Positions 40,134 to 48,953 of a stretch of DNA of 64,000 bases are shown in pieces. Position numbers and translations under genes: made by a program. Each line of letters begins with the position of its first letter. The stretch's first letter is position 1. Origin of the DNA: Psychromonas ingrahamii 37 (GTDB taxonomy: Bacteria; Pseudomonadota; Gammaproteobacteria; Enterobacterales; Psychromonadaceae); contig NC_008709.1 of the NCBI RefSeq assembly GCF_000015285.1, positions 1-64,000 of the forward strand, written 5' to 3'. The notes under the pieces are model-generated. The model ran no database searches, was not told the origin of the DNA, and saw only the letters and a program-made list of their open reading frames with translations.

Positions 40134-43100
40134 ATGAGCCAATATCATTTCAAATTCATCTGTCAGGGCCATGATTCGCAAGACAAGGATTCGCCAGACA
40201 GTGAGCTGACATTATTAAAATTTTCTGGTCAGGAAGGTATCTCCCGGTTATTTAATTTTACATTGGAGCTTAAATCCACTGATCTTAATTTAGATGAAGA
40301 CAGCTTACTGGATAAACCCTGCCGAATAGAAATTTATGATGGCAAGCAAGCTAAACCTATTCGTATTATTCATGGTTTAGTCAATGAATTTGAAGATATT
40401 AACTACCTGCCTGACTGCACCTTATACCGCGCGACTATTGTCCCTAGAATCTGGCAGCTCGGATTGTTTGAAACCAATGAAGTGTATTTAAACGAAACCA
40501 TTGAGCAGACACTGAGTGTTATATTAGAGGAAGCCGGCTTTATTGAAAATCAAGATTTTCGCTTTGAACTTGCCCGTACTTACCGTAAATGGCCCTTCAG
40601 GCTGCAATACAACGAAACCCATTTAGATTATCTGCAGCGCATTATTGAGCGTGAGGGAATTTATTATTATTTTGAGCAAAGCGACAGTGCCGAGGTGATT
40701 GTCTTTTGTGATAATAACCAGGCATTGCCGTCAATCGCCCAGCCCGACCAAAGCAGTAAAATTGTGTTTCAGGCCAATAGCGGTATTAATGTGGCAAGCA
40801 AAGCAAACACAGTGACCAATATTATCTGTAAACGCCATACGCTGCCGAAAAAAGTGACATTACGTGATTTTAATGACGAAACGCCCTCCTTAGATATTCG
40901 TGGGGAGCATATTATTAATAATCGCGGCAGGGGAGAAATTAACCTTTACGGATTAAATATTACTTCACCCGAAGAGGGGCAGCAATTGGCGGAAATACAT
41001 GCCAATGCTTATTTAAGCCGTCAAAAAGTGTATATCGGTGAGAGTGATGCGGCGACTATGGTGATAGGTCATACTTTTAAGCTTAGCGAGCATCCTCGAG
41101 ACAAGTTTAACCAGTTAACCTATTTATTAGAAAGTATTGACCATGAAGGTACTAATTTAAATCAATATCAGGAATTACACCCGGAAACAGATCTTGTGGT
41201 GAATTACAGCAACAGTTTTACCGCGCTTTCAACTGAGCATGACTTTGCCCCGAAAAGACAAACGCTCGCCCCTGAGATTAACGGTACATTGAATGCGGTT
41301 ATCGATGCTGAAGCGGATTCCGGCTATGCGGAGCTCGATGCGTTCGGCCGTTACAAAGTCAAATTGCCCTTTGACCGAAAAGATCGGTATGGCGGCAAGG
41401 CTTCACATTGGGTACGTATGATGCAGCCCTATGGCGGCGCAAATGAAGGCATGCATTTTCCGCTGCGCAATAATACCCGGGTATTATTGGGCTTTATTGG
41501 CGGCGATCCGGATCGACCCTTTATCAGCGGCACTATTAATGACAGTGGCGACCAGCAGAGTATTGTCACCGCTGAAAATCAAACCAACAATGTTATAAAA
41601 ACCGCCTCTGGTAATAAAATAGAGCTGGAAGATAAAGAGGGAAAAAACCGCATTAAACTGCAGACGGGGGATAATCAAACCTATATGCACTTAGGGGCAC
41701 CCAATCATGATGGTTCGGGGTATGTGATGGTGACAGGGGGGATAGAGCGCAGAGATATTGGCGGTGGTCAGAGAGTAGATATTAGAACGGTACCGGAGAC
41801 CTTAAATGCTCCTGCATATTCTTCAGACGAAACTTACAGTCTTGGAGATTTAGTTCGTCATAGTGGAAAATTTTATAAATGTAACACTGCAATTATTACA
41901 ATTGAATCGTTTGCTAAGACAAAATGGGATTTTGTAGCGAATGTAGGGAACAGTGTAACTGCTTATTCGAATAGTAGTACTTATACTGTCGATGATATCG
42001 TTAGTCATAACGGTAAATCATACAAGTGTACTACCGCAATAGATCCTGCAGAGGGGTTTACCGCTTCAAAGTGGAGTGTGATTGGAAGTGTAGCTACTTA
42101 TTTGAATACTAATACTTATGTTCTTAATGATATTGTTAGTCATAACGGTAAATCATACAAGTGTACTACCGCAATAAATTCGGGAGAGGAGTTTACCGCT
42201 TTAAAGTGGAGTGGAATACATTTATTTAGAGCTTCAGTGGACTCTGCTTCTGCATTCATTAGCCCCCATGATGAATATTCAGGTAAATATATTATTTCAC
42301 GAATCAATGGAGAGCAACATAATTACAATGTAGGTAATAGATTTAATTATTATGCTACGGCTTCCGATGGTACAGGTGTTTTTACTCCGAATAGCGCTAA
42401 TAAACACTTTTTCTTTGGTAATAATTGGGAAGTGCATCATTCGGCTCACGGTAGTATCGAAATTGATAGTCTTAGTACAATCATGGAGCAATATGGTCTG
42501 GCGGGGGTACTTGACTATGCAGGAAACCCTTTACCCGCGTCCGAACAAGCTGATATTGATAAGGCTCAAACCGCTGCAGATAATGCTCTAACTACAGCTC
42601 AATATAATCGAGATAACCCAGTATCTTCAGATAAAATTGCTGGTCTTGATAAGGCTGTTACTGCGGCTAAAAAAGCCGCAACAACAGATGCTGTTAACGC
42701 TACTGCCAAATGGTACAAATATTTAGAAAAAGGTCGCGTTAGTGTCGCGCAGCACGATACTTTCACTGCGCAAAACGGTAATATTTTCGATTTTGGTGGT
42801 TACTGGAATTATAATTTGGGTAATAGTTATGAGGAAAATACTATCACTCAAGGTAATACAGAAATTAATCGTGACAAGTTAGACTATGACTGGTGTGATA
42901 TTGGAGGACCCAACTGGACGGTATTAACACCACCATCTGACGCATTTTCAAAATTTGGTAACCCTGACCTTACTGGTTTCATAGGTAGTACTAATATGGG
43001 AAAAAACATAGATGGTCATACCTATGATTACAGTACGAATACTCATGGTATTGAGATAAACCATAAATGTAATTCTTTCGAACTTTCTGTCGGAGGAGAA

Positions 43101-43757
43101 AGCAGAGAAGTTAAATATAACGGTGAGGGGAAGAAGACCTATGAGTCTAAGTCCGGCGCAGGAAAATCAGAAGAATGGAGCTGGACACCTGGAGGGGAGT
43201 GGGGTACTTATTCTAAAAGTGTTTTTACCGATGAAGATGGTAAGTATAATGAAAGTAAAAATTTTTTAAATTACACACAAACTTCTTATGAAACATCTAG
43301 CGAACCGGCACCGGGAGCTAAATTTAGTTTTAAAGCGGATTATTTACCAACGCTAGAAATGAAAATGGAAGTGGACGTAGGCGAAACGAAACTCTCTACA
43401 CATATAGGTGTCATGTCAAATGAAGTTGATATAGACCTTACGGCTATCAGAAACGTTATCAAAGTTGAAGGCTTTTTATTAAATACCGAGAATATTTTAG
43501 CTCTAGAAACAAAATTCGATTATGGCGGAAAATATAAGAACTTTAGCTTGGTCGCCGATTTTAATCTGGATACTGTTAGGCTTCAACTTGAAAAAAGAGC
43601 CGCGGTTATTGAGATGGCAGTATATGAATTAAGTGTAAAACAAAATGCTAAAATTGCACTCAATGCAGGAAATATTGCAATAAATAAAAAGGATATAGAA
43701 GTAAACAAGAGTAGCATAAAAATAAACAGTACAGATATTATGCATCTTATTTTTTAA
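40134..43757 (+). CDS. vgrG: T6SS spike protein VgrG (copy 2) with CBM5/12-like repeats
   Basis: 1207 residues from ATG at 40134. That start has AAGGAC 8 nt upstream and gives MSQYHFKFI as in copy 1; a TTG six bases earlier is possible. Residues 1-545 are nearly identical to copy 1 and form the gp27/gp5 core. Then come three repeats of about 45 residues (559-696), of the form TYxxDDIVSHNGKSYKCTTAI...W, like chitin-binding CBM5/12 modules. An Ala-rich helical stretch (about 800-860), the shared NIFDFGGYWNYNLGNSY piece and a long beta-rich region with a needle-like C-terminus follow. No catalytic motif is recognised. The gene opens cassette 2. Confidence 0.93.
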   Translation: MSQYHFKFICQGHDSQDKDSPDSELTLLKFSGQEGISRLFNFTLELKSTDLNLDEDSLLDKPCRIEIYDGKQAKPIRIIHGLVNEFEDINYLPDCTLYRATIVPRIWQLGLFETNEVYLNETIEQTLSVILEEAGFIENQDFRFELARTYRKWPFRLQYNETHLDYLQRIIEREGIYYYFEQSDSAEVIVFCDNNQALPSIAQPDQSSKIVFQANSGINVASKANTVTNIICKRHTLPKKVTLRDFNDETPSLDIRGEHIINNRGRGEINLYGLNITSPEEGQQLAEIHANAYLSRQKVYIGESDAATMVIGHTFKLSEHPRDKFNQLTYLLESIDHEGTNLNQYQELHPETDLVVNYSNSFTALSTEHDFAPKRQTLAPEINGTLNAVIDAEADSGYAELDAFGRYKVKLPFDRKDRYGGKASHWVRMMQPYGGANEGMHFPLRNNTRVLLGFIGGDPDRPFISGTINDSGDQQSIVTAENQTNNVIKTASGNKIELEDKEGKNRIKLQTGDNQTYMHLGAPNHDGSGYVMVTGGIERRDIGGGQRVDIRTVPETLNAPAYSSDETYSLGDLVRHSGKFYKCNTAIITIESFAKTKWDFVANVGNSVTAYSNSSTYTVDDIVSHNGKSYKCTTAIDPAEGFTASKWSVIGSVATYLNTNTYVLNDIVSHNGKSYKCTTAINSGEEFTALKWSGIHLFRASVDSASAFISPHDEYSGKYIISRINGEQHNYNVGNRFNYYATASDGTGVFTPNSANKHFFFGNNWEVHHSAHGSIEIDSLSTIMEQYGLAGVLDYAGNPLPASEQADIDKAQTAADNALTTAQYNRDNPVSSDKIAGLDKAVTAAKKAATTDAVNATAKWYKYLEKGRVSVAQHDTFTAQNGNIFDFGGYWNYNLGNSYEENTITQGNTEINRDKLDYDWCDIGGPNWTVLTPPSDAFSKFGNPDLTGFIGSTNMGKNIDGHTYDYSTNTHGIEINHKCNSFELSVGGESREVKYNGEGKKTYESKSGAGKSEEWSWTPGGEWGTYSKSVFTDEDGKYNESKNFLNYTQTSYETSSEPAPGAKFSFKADYLPTLEMKMEVDVGETKLSTHIGVMSNEVDIDLTAIRNVIKVEGFLLNTENILALETKFDYGGKYKNFSLVADFNLDTVRLQLEKRAAVIEMAVYELSVKQNAKIALNAGNIAINKKDIEVNKSSIKINSTDIMHLIF

Positions 43758-43780
43758 CTAATTGGATATTCATTTAAAGA

Positions 43781-46711
43781 ATGAAAAGTATTAAAAGCCT
43801 GCAGGCTTCATTATTAACCAATACTTTTAAGTATCAGCAGAAGCACTTTTTTGTTGCATCGACTTTATGGGGCTTCTATCTCGATTCGGGTGAGGCTGTC
43901 CTGGAGCAGACATTATGGCCCATTATCGCAGCTAATCTGGGTAAAGATAGTCTGTTTGATGAGGCGTTCAAGAAAGACGCCAGTGAATTTGTGGTGTTTG
44001 CCGATGCCTTTGCACCTCAGCTGCAACCCGCTCCTCGAGTGGATGTGTCAGTTAGTTTGGCCGAGATTACAAAAATCTTAAATGTCTATGGTGAGCGCTA
44101 CTGGCAGGGTTTTGGGCCCTCTCCGGCAGATCCTTTTATGCAAATGCCGCTCAGTTATGAGCATGCCTATGGCGGACAAGCGCACCTTTATAATAAAGAC
44201 GGAAAAGGCCTGCCCGGCAATGATTCGAATGAGGTTTTACGCTTTTTAGCCAACATTGAGCACCCTGATTTTCCTGTCATTTCGAAAAAAATTCCGGATA
44301 ATAAAAGCGCCTATACCCCCCAGGGTTTTGCTGCTATTAATAGCGAGTGGCCACAGAGAAAAAATTTATATGGCACCTTTGATGATAATTATCTGCAAAA
44401 CCATATGCCGGGCTTAGCGCCGGATATTAATTGGGATTATTTTCACACTGCGCCGCCGGATCAACGCTTTGACCGTTATTTAACCGGCAATGAACCCTTT
44501 TGCATAACCAATATGCATGAAACCATGGCTGAAATTAAAGGGAACTTACCCGGGGTTGTCGGTCGCTGTTTTATCGAGCAGGAACTCCCCTTAAACGCGC
44601 TTGAGCAAGGAGAGTTAGCTCAGTATTCAGATGCCCAAAAACGTGATGATAAATTGGTGCTTTTTAAGGAGATCCCCCTAAATCTAGACACGGTTTATTT
44701 TTTCCCCAATGACAATATCGGCATTGTTGTGCACCGCGGCACGATCGAAATTAATCATCCTCAGGCTAAAGATATTAAAAAGCTCTTAGTGGCGCATCAA
44801 AGTTTAACTGAACCGGCTAAACCCAGCGCTTTTTATCAGGATCAACTGCAGCTGCGCTGTGACCCTGAAGACGGGTTTAAGTATATGATGTATTCGGCGC
44901 CTTTAATCCCTGAAGATGTGACTTGCGGTTTTAAACAGCTTCTAGGCGATGAAGAATATAAGCAGGTCATGGGCGATAATCTGAGCGCCTTTGCTGAGGG
45001 AAAAAAACAGCAGGCCGAGCAGGAAATGGATGAGGCTATCGACAAACAAGTCGCGGAATTAAGAGCCAATGGCATGGACAAACAAGCCGATGAGTTATTA
45101 GATAAAATAAAAAATCCGCCTCAGGATATTGAATTGCCCGAAGATGCCAAAAAACTGCAGGCCTTAACCGATAAAATATTACCGGGTATAAGCGCTATGA
45201 AAGAGGCACCGAAACTTGATGATCTTGACCTGACCAAGCTAAATCTCAAAGCCATGGATGAAGTGCAGGCACATATGGAGGCGATGGCCGAAAAACAAAA
45301 AAAAGAAGCGTTATTAAAGGTCGAGCAGCAACTTGACGAATTAAAGCAGCAAGCCGCGCAGCAGCCTGAAATGGCAGAGCAGCTCGACCCGTCAATAAAA
45401 CAGCTTGAAGAGATGTTGGCAAGTATTGATGCTATTCCGGTCTTAACCCGTCCCGATACTGTTGAGCAAGATACTCAGCTAAGTGCTCAGCTTGCACAAG
45501 CCGCAGAGCAGTTGACCGAGCAGAAAAAAATGATGGCGGAGCATAATATTGAGTTAAGCGCGGAGCAGCAACAGCAAATGACCGAGCTCGAGCAGCTGTT
45601 AGATAATAATGAAACGCTGTCGGCGCAAATGGCAGAGGCCAATGACTTTATTAATGACAGTTATTTAAAAGGGGCGCATTTTATAGCAGAGTCCAGCTCT
45701 CCCCATAAAGGTAAAGAGCCTGAGCTGGTGGCGGCGCTGTTAGATAGCTATAATGCAAAACAAGTGATCACCGCGAAAGATTTCGCCTTTTGTAAACTAA
45801 CGCAGCAGAAATTCAAACAAATAGATTTAAACCATGGTTTTTTTGAATACAGTGAATTAACTCATATTGAATTTGAACAGGCTGATTTAACGGCCATTAA
45901 TTTAGCTCATGCCAAATTATCGAATGTGAGCTTTGATAACTGTGCGATTGAAGGGGCAAATTTAGGCGCGGCAGAGCTAACCGCTTGCCAGTTTAAAAAT
46001 ATGAAGCTGATTGAGATTACTTTGGCGCATTCGAGTTTAATTGATTGTGAATTTACCGACTGTGAGTTTGGTGAGCGCATGGATATGCTCCTGGAAACCA
46101 AGCTGCTCCGTTGTAAATTTGTAAATTGCACCTTTTTGAAACTGAACTTTATTGAACTGGATTTAACCGGCTGTGAGTTTATTGATTGTGATTTAAGCGA
46201 ATCTAATTTTATTAAACCTATTTTGACCGATGCTAGCTTTACAGGCTCGACCTTAAATGGCACCAACTTTGTAATAGCAGAGCTTAATAACAGCTGTTTT
46301 GAACGGGCAAGAATGAAAAATACCCGTTTTGTTGGCGGGTGTTTATTAAATGAGGCCTGTTTTAATTTTGCCACCATTAATGAAACCAATTTACGGGATT
46401 GCCAGTTAAACAACTGTGATTTTTCCGATGCGGATATCAGTAAAAGCGATTTTGGTGAATCGAGTATTAAAAACAGCCAATTCAACTGCACTATTGCCAG
46501 GCAAGTACAGTTTATCGACAGTAACTTGAATGGCAGCCAGTTTAAAAAAGCGGATTTTATGGAGGCTAATTTAATGCAGGCGGATATTCGCGGCTGTAAT
46601 TTTTCAGGCGCGAATCTTTATGGTGCCAGTTTTTTAAATGCCACTCTGGGCAGTACTTCATTTTATGGCGCTATATTAGAAAACACCCTATTAAAAGACT
46701 GGAGACCCTAA
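43781..46711 (+). CDS. DUF2169 adaptor fused to pentapeptide repeats (cassette 2)
   Basis: 976 residues, paralogue of 34893-37742. DUF2169 (about 1-340) shows MPLSYEHAYGGQAHLYNKDG, WPQRKNLYGTFDDNYLQNHMPGLAPD and PGVVGRCF. A long helical, Gln/Glu/Lys-rich segment (about 395-650, for example VEQQLDELKQQAAQQPEMAEQ pieces) is a strong coiled-coil candidate. Pentapeptide repeats fill about 675-976 and are more degenerate than in copy 1, with many Cys-containing units (CEFIDCDLSESNF). Both copies end with the same (L/I)LK(N/D)WRP. The gene starts 23 nt after vgrG2. Confidence 0.9.
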   Translation: MKSIKSLQASLLTNTFKYQQKHFFVASTLWGFYLDSGEAVLEQTLWPIIAANLGKDSLFDEAFKKDASEFVVFADAFAPQLQPAPRVDVSVSLAEITKILNVYGERYWQGFGPSPADPFMQMPLSYEHAYGGQAHLYNKDGKGLPGNDSNEVLRFLANIEHPDFPVISKKIPDNKSAYTPQGFAAINSEWPQRKNLYGTFDDNYLQNHMPGLAPDINWDYFHTAPPDQRFDRYLTGNEPFCITNMHETMAEIKGNLPGVVGRCFIEQELPLNALEQGELAQYSDAQKRDDKLVLFKEIPLNLDTVYFFPNDNIGIVVHRGTIEINHPQAKDIKKLLVAHQSLTEPAKPSAFYQDQLQLRCDPEDGFKYMMYSAPLIPEDVTCGFKQLLGDEEYKQVMGDNLSAFAEGKKQQAEQEMDEAIDKQVAELRANGMDKQADELLDKIKNPPQDIELPEDAKKLQALTDKILPGISAMKEAPKLDDLDLTKLNLKAMDEVQAHMEAMAEKQKKEALLKVEQQLDELKQQAAQQPEMAEQLDPSIKQLEEMLASIDAIPVLTRPDTVEQDTQLSAQLAQAAEQLTEQKKMMAEHNIELSAEQQQQMTELEQLLDNNETLSAQMAEANDFINDSYLKGAHFIAESSSPHKGKEPELVAALLDSYNAKQVITAKDFAFCKLTQQKFKQIDLNHGFFEYSELTHIEFEQADLTAINLAHAKLSNVSFDNCAIEGANLGAAELTACQFKNMKLIEITLAHSSLIDCEFTDCEFGERMDMLLETKLLRCKFVNCTFLKLNFIELDLTGCEFIDCDLSESNFIKPILTDASFTGSTLNGTNFVIAELNNSCFERARMKNTRFVGGCLLNEACFNFATINETNLRDCQLNNCDFSDADISKSDFGESSIKNSQFNCTIARQVQFIDSNLNGSQFKKADFMEANLMQADIRGCNFSGANLYGASFLNATLGSTSFYGAILENTLLKDWRP

Positions 46712-46716
46712 CGGAT

Positions 46717-47796
46717 ATGGCAAAGCAGACAAAACTTTCTAAACAAGCCTTACAAAATAGAATTAAAGGCTTAAGTGACGAACCGCCCGCGATAAGTGAG
46801 ATTGATTTTTCGAATCAGGATTATCGTGGTATTGATCTTTCCGGCGGCGCTTTTAGCAAGGTTAATTTTACAGAATGTGATTTTAGCGGCGCTAACTTGC
46901 AACAAGCTACTTTTGTTGAATGTAATTTAAATAATGTGAACTTTAGCCGCAGTCAGCTTGCTGGTTGTAATTTTGTCAAGTGTACGGCTAATAAAGCACT
47001 TTTTCATTCGGCCATGGGTGAAGGGGTGAATATTATTGAAAGTGATTTTAGTCTGGCGGTATTTGATGGCTGGTTATGTAAACAGCTGAATGTGGTTGAA
47101 AGTAATTTGAAGGGAAGTCATTTTCAAGGCTGTCATCTCTTTGAAGCAAACTTTATCACCTGTCAGCTAAGCCGTTCTTATTGGGTAAACTCAGTGCATT
47201 ATCGCAGTAACTATATTGACTGTGAATTTGATCAGGCTAATTTTGACCAAGCTGAACTGGAATTAGTCTTTTTTCAAAATGCTAACTTTGATAACTTTGA
47301 TTTTACTAAGGTGGTCATTAAAATTTGTCAATTTAGAGAAAGCACCCTGCAAAATGCTAATTTTTCGCACTGTGATTTAACCCAGTGCGGCTTTATGGAA
47401 GCCAAGCTTAATAGAACCAATTTTAAGGGTGCTATTGCCAATAATGCCATGTTTATCAAAGCACAAATTAACAACAGTGATTTTAGAGATTGCCAGTTGG
47501 AACAAGCGTTGTTTAATGAGGCAACAGTCAGACAAAGTAATTTTGCAAAGGCAAAATTAGTGCAGGCACAGTTTACCGATGCGGATCTCTCACAAAGCAG
47601 TTTTGATGGCTGCGATTTAACCTATGCCGATTTTTCCAATGCAAATTTAAGTGGCGCTTTAATCAGTCATGCCAGCTTATTTCGAACTAACCTGCATTGT
47701 ATTATTGAAGAAAAGACGAATTGGTTTGGCAGTAATAAAAGTCTCACATTAGCCACGGACAAAAAGAAACAGGCAGCTGAAAATTTTAGTAAGTAG
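46717..47796 (+). CDS. Pentapeptide-repeat protein (cassette 2)
   Basis: 359 residues, paralogue of 37743-38789. Pentapeptide repeats run from about 25 to 325 (VNFTECDFSGANLQQATFVE pieces), flanked by a basic N-terminus (MAKQTKLSKQALQNRIKGL) and a charged C-terminal helix with KKKQAAENFSK. The shared ending LFRTNLHCIIEEKTNW corresponds to LFSTNLHEIIEQKTNW in cassette 1. It lies 5 nt after its DUF2169 partner and is surely co-translated. Confidence 0.88.
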   Translation: MAKQTKLSKQALQNRIKGLSDEPPAISEIDFSNQDYRGIDLSGGAFSKVNFTECDFSGANLQQATFVECNLNNVNFSRSQLAGCNFVKCTANKALFHSAMGEGVNIIESDFSLAVFDGWLCKQLNVVESNLKGSHFQGCHLFEANFITCQLSRSYWVNSVHYRSNYIDCEFDQANFDQAELELVFFQNANFDNFDFTKVVIKICQFRESTLQNANFSHCDLTQCGFMEAKLNRTNFKGAIANNAMFIKAQINNSDFRDCQLEQALFNEATVRQSNFAKAKLVQAQFTDADLSQSSFDGCDLTYADFSNANLSGALISHASLFRTNLHCIIEEKTNWFGSNKSLTLATDKKKQAAENFSK

Positions 47797-47839
47797 TCAG
47801 TCTGTAAATATGTTATAAAAGATAACTAAGGAAATGATT

Positions 47840-48484
47840 ATGCTTAATAATGTTATTTCAATGCATTCACCGACAACAGCTTCTCTGTTTTCCGGTCATG
47901 TGAAAAAAGAAGTAAAAGATGTGTTTATTGTGCAATCGGAGAGTGGTGTTTTTCCGGCTAAGCATGCCGCAAGCTGTTTGCTGCAACCCGAGGTGGATGA
48001 CAAAGTATTGCTGAGTATGACCGATGGTGAGCTGTATATTCTTGCTATATTAGAAAAGTCATCACAGAAAAGTAAGCTTAAATTTAAAGGGGATGTCTGC
48101 TTGGAAAGTGATGCTGGCCTCTCGTTAAGCAGTGCTAAAGCGCTGCAATTAACATCGTTACAATCAGTTTCTCAAATCGCACCAGAAATAAATACATTAT
48201 CAAAAAAACACACTTTAACCACAGAACAGTTATCGGCACACAGTCAAAAGATGACCGTTAAAAGTGAACAGGTGCAGGCGCATGTAAAAGAGCTGCATGG
48301 TATGTTTGAACGGGTTTACCAAAAAGCGGATCAGGTTATTCGCTGGGTTGAAACCATTGAAACCCTCAATATTGGCAACTGGGTGCAGAATATTAAAGGC
48401 ACCTTGAATTCCCGCGCAAAAAATCAGGTGATCACCGCCAAAGGTGATATAAAAGTCGATGCCGAACGCATCCATATGGGGTAG
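47840..48484 (+). CDS. DUF3540 protein (cassette 2)
   Basis: 214 residues from the ATG at 47840. I prefer this start over 47834 because the AAGGA site then lies 7 nt upstream rather than 1. Same plan as the cassette 1 protein: VFIVQSESGVFPAKHAASCLLQPEVDDKVLL (pieces, about 25-60), a beta/helical middle with SLSSAKALQLTSLQSVSQI, and the conserved end ITAKGDIKVDAERIHMG. Overall sequence outside the two ends is well diverged from copy 1. Confidence 0.84.
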   Translation: MLNNVISMHSPTTASLFSGHVKKEVKDVFIVQSESGVFPAKHAASCLLQPEVDDKVLLSMTDGELYILAILEKSSQKSKLKFKGDVCLESDAGLSLSSAKALQLTSLQSVSQIAPEINTLSKKHTLTTEQLSAHSQKMTVKSEQVQAHVKELHGMFERVYQKADQVIRWVETIETLNIGNWVQNIKGTLNSRAKNQVITAKGDIKVDAERIHMG

Positions 48485-48492
48485 GACAGTTT

Positions 48493-48903
48493 ATGTTTGC
48501 AAAAACTCAAATGGGCGGACTGGACTTTGCCATGCCTGATGTATGTTTAACGCCGATTCCATCACCCGTGGGCCCTATTCCTGTTCCTATTCCCTACCCG
48601 AATATTTCAATACCCATGATGGCAATTCCTACTCAGTTTAAAGTATTGACCGTTTGTATGCCGAATCATAATTTAATGACGATGACCCCTATGTCAAATG
48701 GGGATAATAGTGGCCTGATGATGAATCCATTATCAGCCATGGTAATGGGGCCCAGTAGAAATTTAATCGGCAGTTTTAAAACCTTTATAGGCGGTATGCC
48801 GGCAACCACTATGCTTAAACCTACGGGACAAAATGGTGTTAGCCCGGGTGCCTTTGGCATGAGTTTAGCGCCTAGCCAGGTCAAACTTCTGATTATGGCG
48901 TAG
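48493..48903 (+). CDS. DUF4150 PAAR-like spike-tip protein (cassette 2)
   Basis: 136 residues. MPDVCLTPIPSPVGPIPVPI and PYPNISI (about 14-40), NGDNSGLMMNPLSAMVMGPS and NGVSPGAFGMSLAPSQVKL match copy 1 and the DUF4150 family. It caps VgrG2 by inference. As in cassette 1 no toxin domain is attached. It begins 8 nt after the DUF3540 gene and ends the second cassette. Confidence 0.88.
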   Translation: MFAKTQMGGLDFAMPDVCLTPIPSPVGPIPVPIPYPNISIPMMAIPTQFKVLTVCMPNHNLMTMTPMSNGDNSGLMMNPLSAMVMGPSRNLIGSFKTFIGGMPATTMLKPTGQNGVSPGAFGMSLAPSQVKLLIMA

Positions 48904-48953
48904 TCCGTCATGTTCGTCATAATATTTAATAACAGTACGGAAGGACTTAATAA

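Noticed and set aside
45907-46491. 194-codon minus-strand frame in the pentapeptide part of the DUF2169 gene
   Set aside because: Antisense of the repeat; the regular codon pattern of pentapeptide repeats keeps the opposite frame open.
17602-48903. Contractile prophage or tailocin instead of T6SS
   Set aside because: TssJ, TssK, TssL and TssM (membrane complex) are present, and no capsid, terminase, holin or tape-measure gene is seen.
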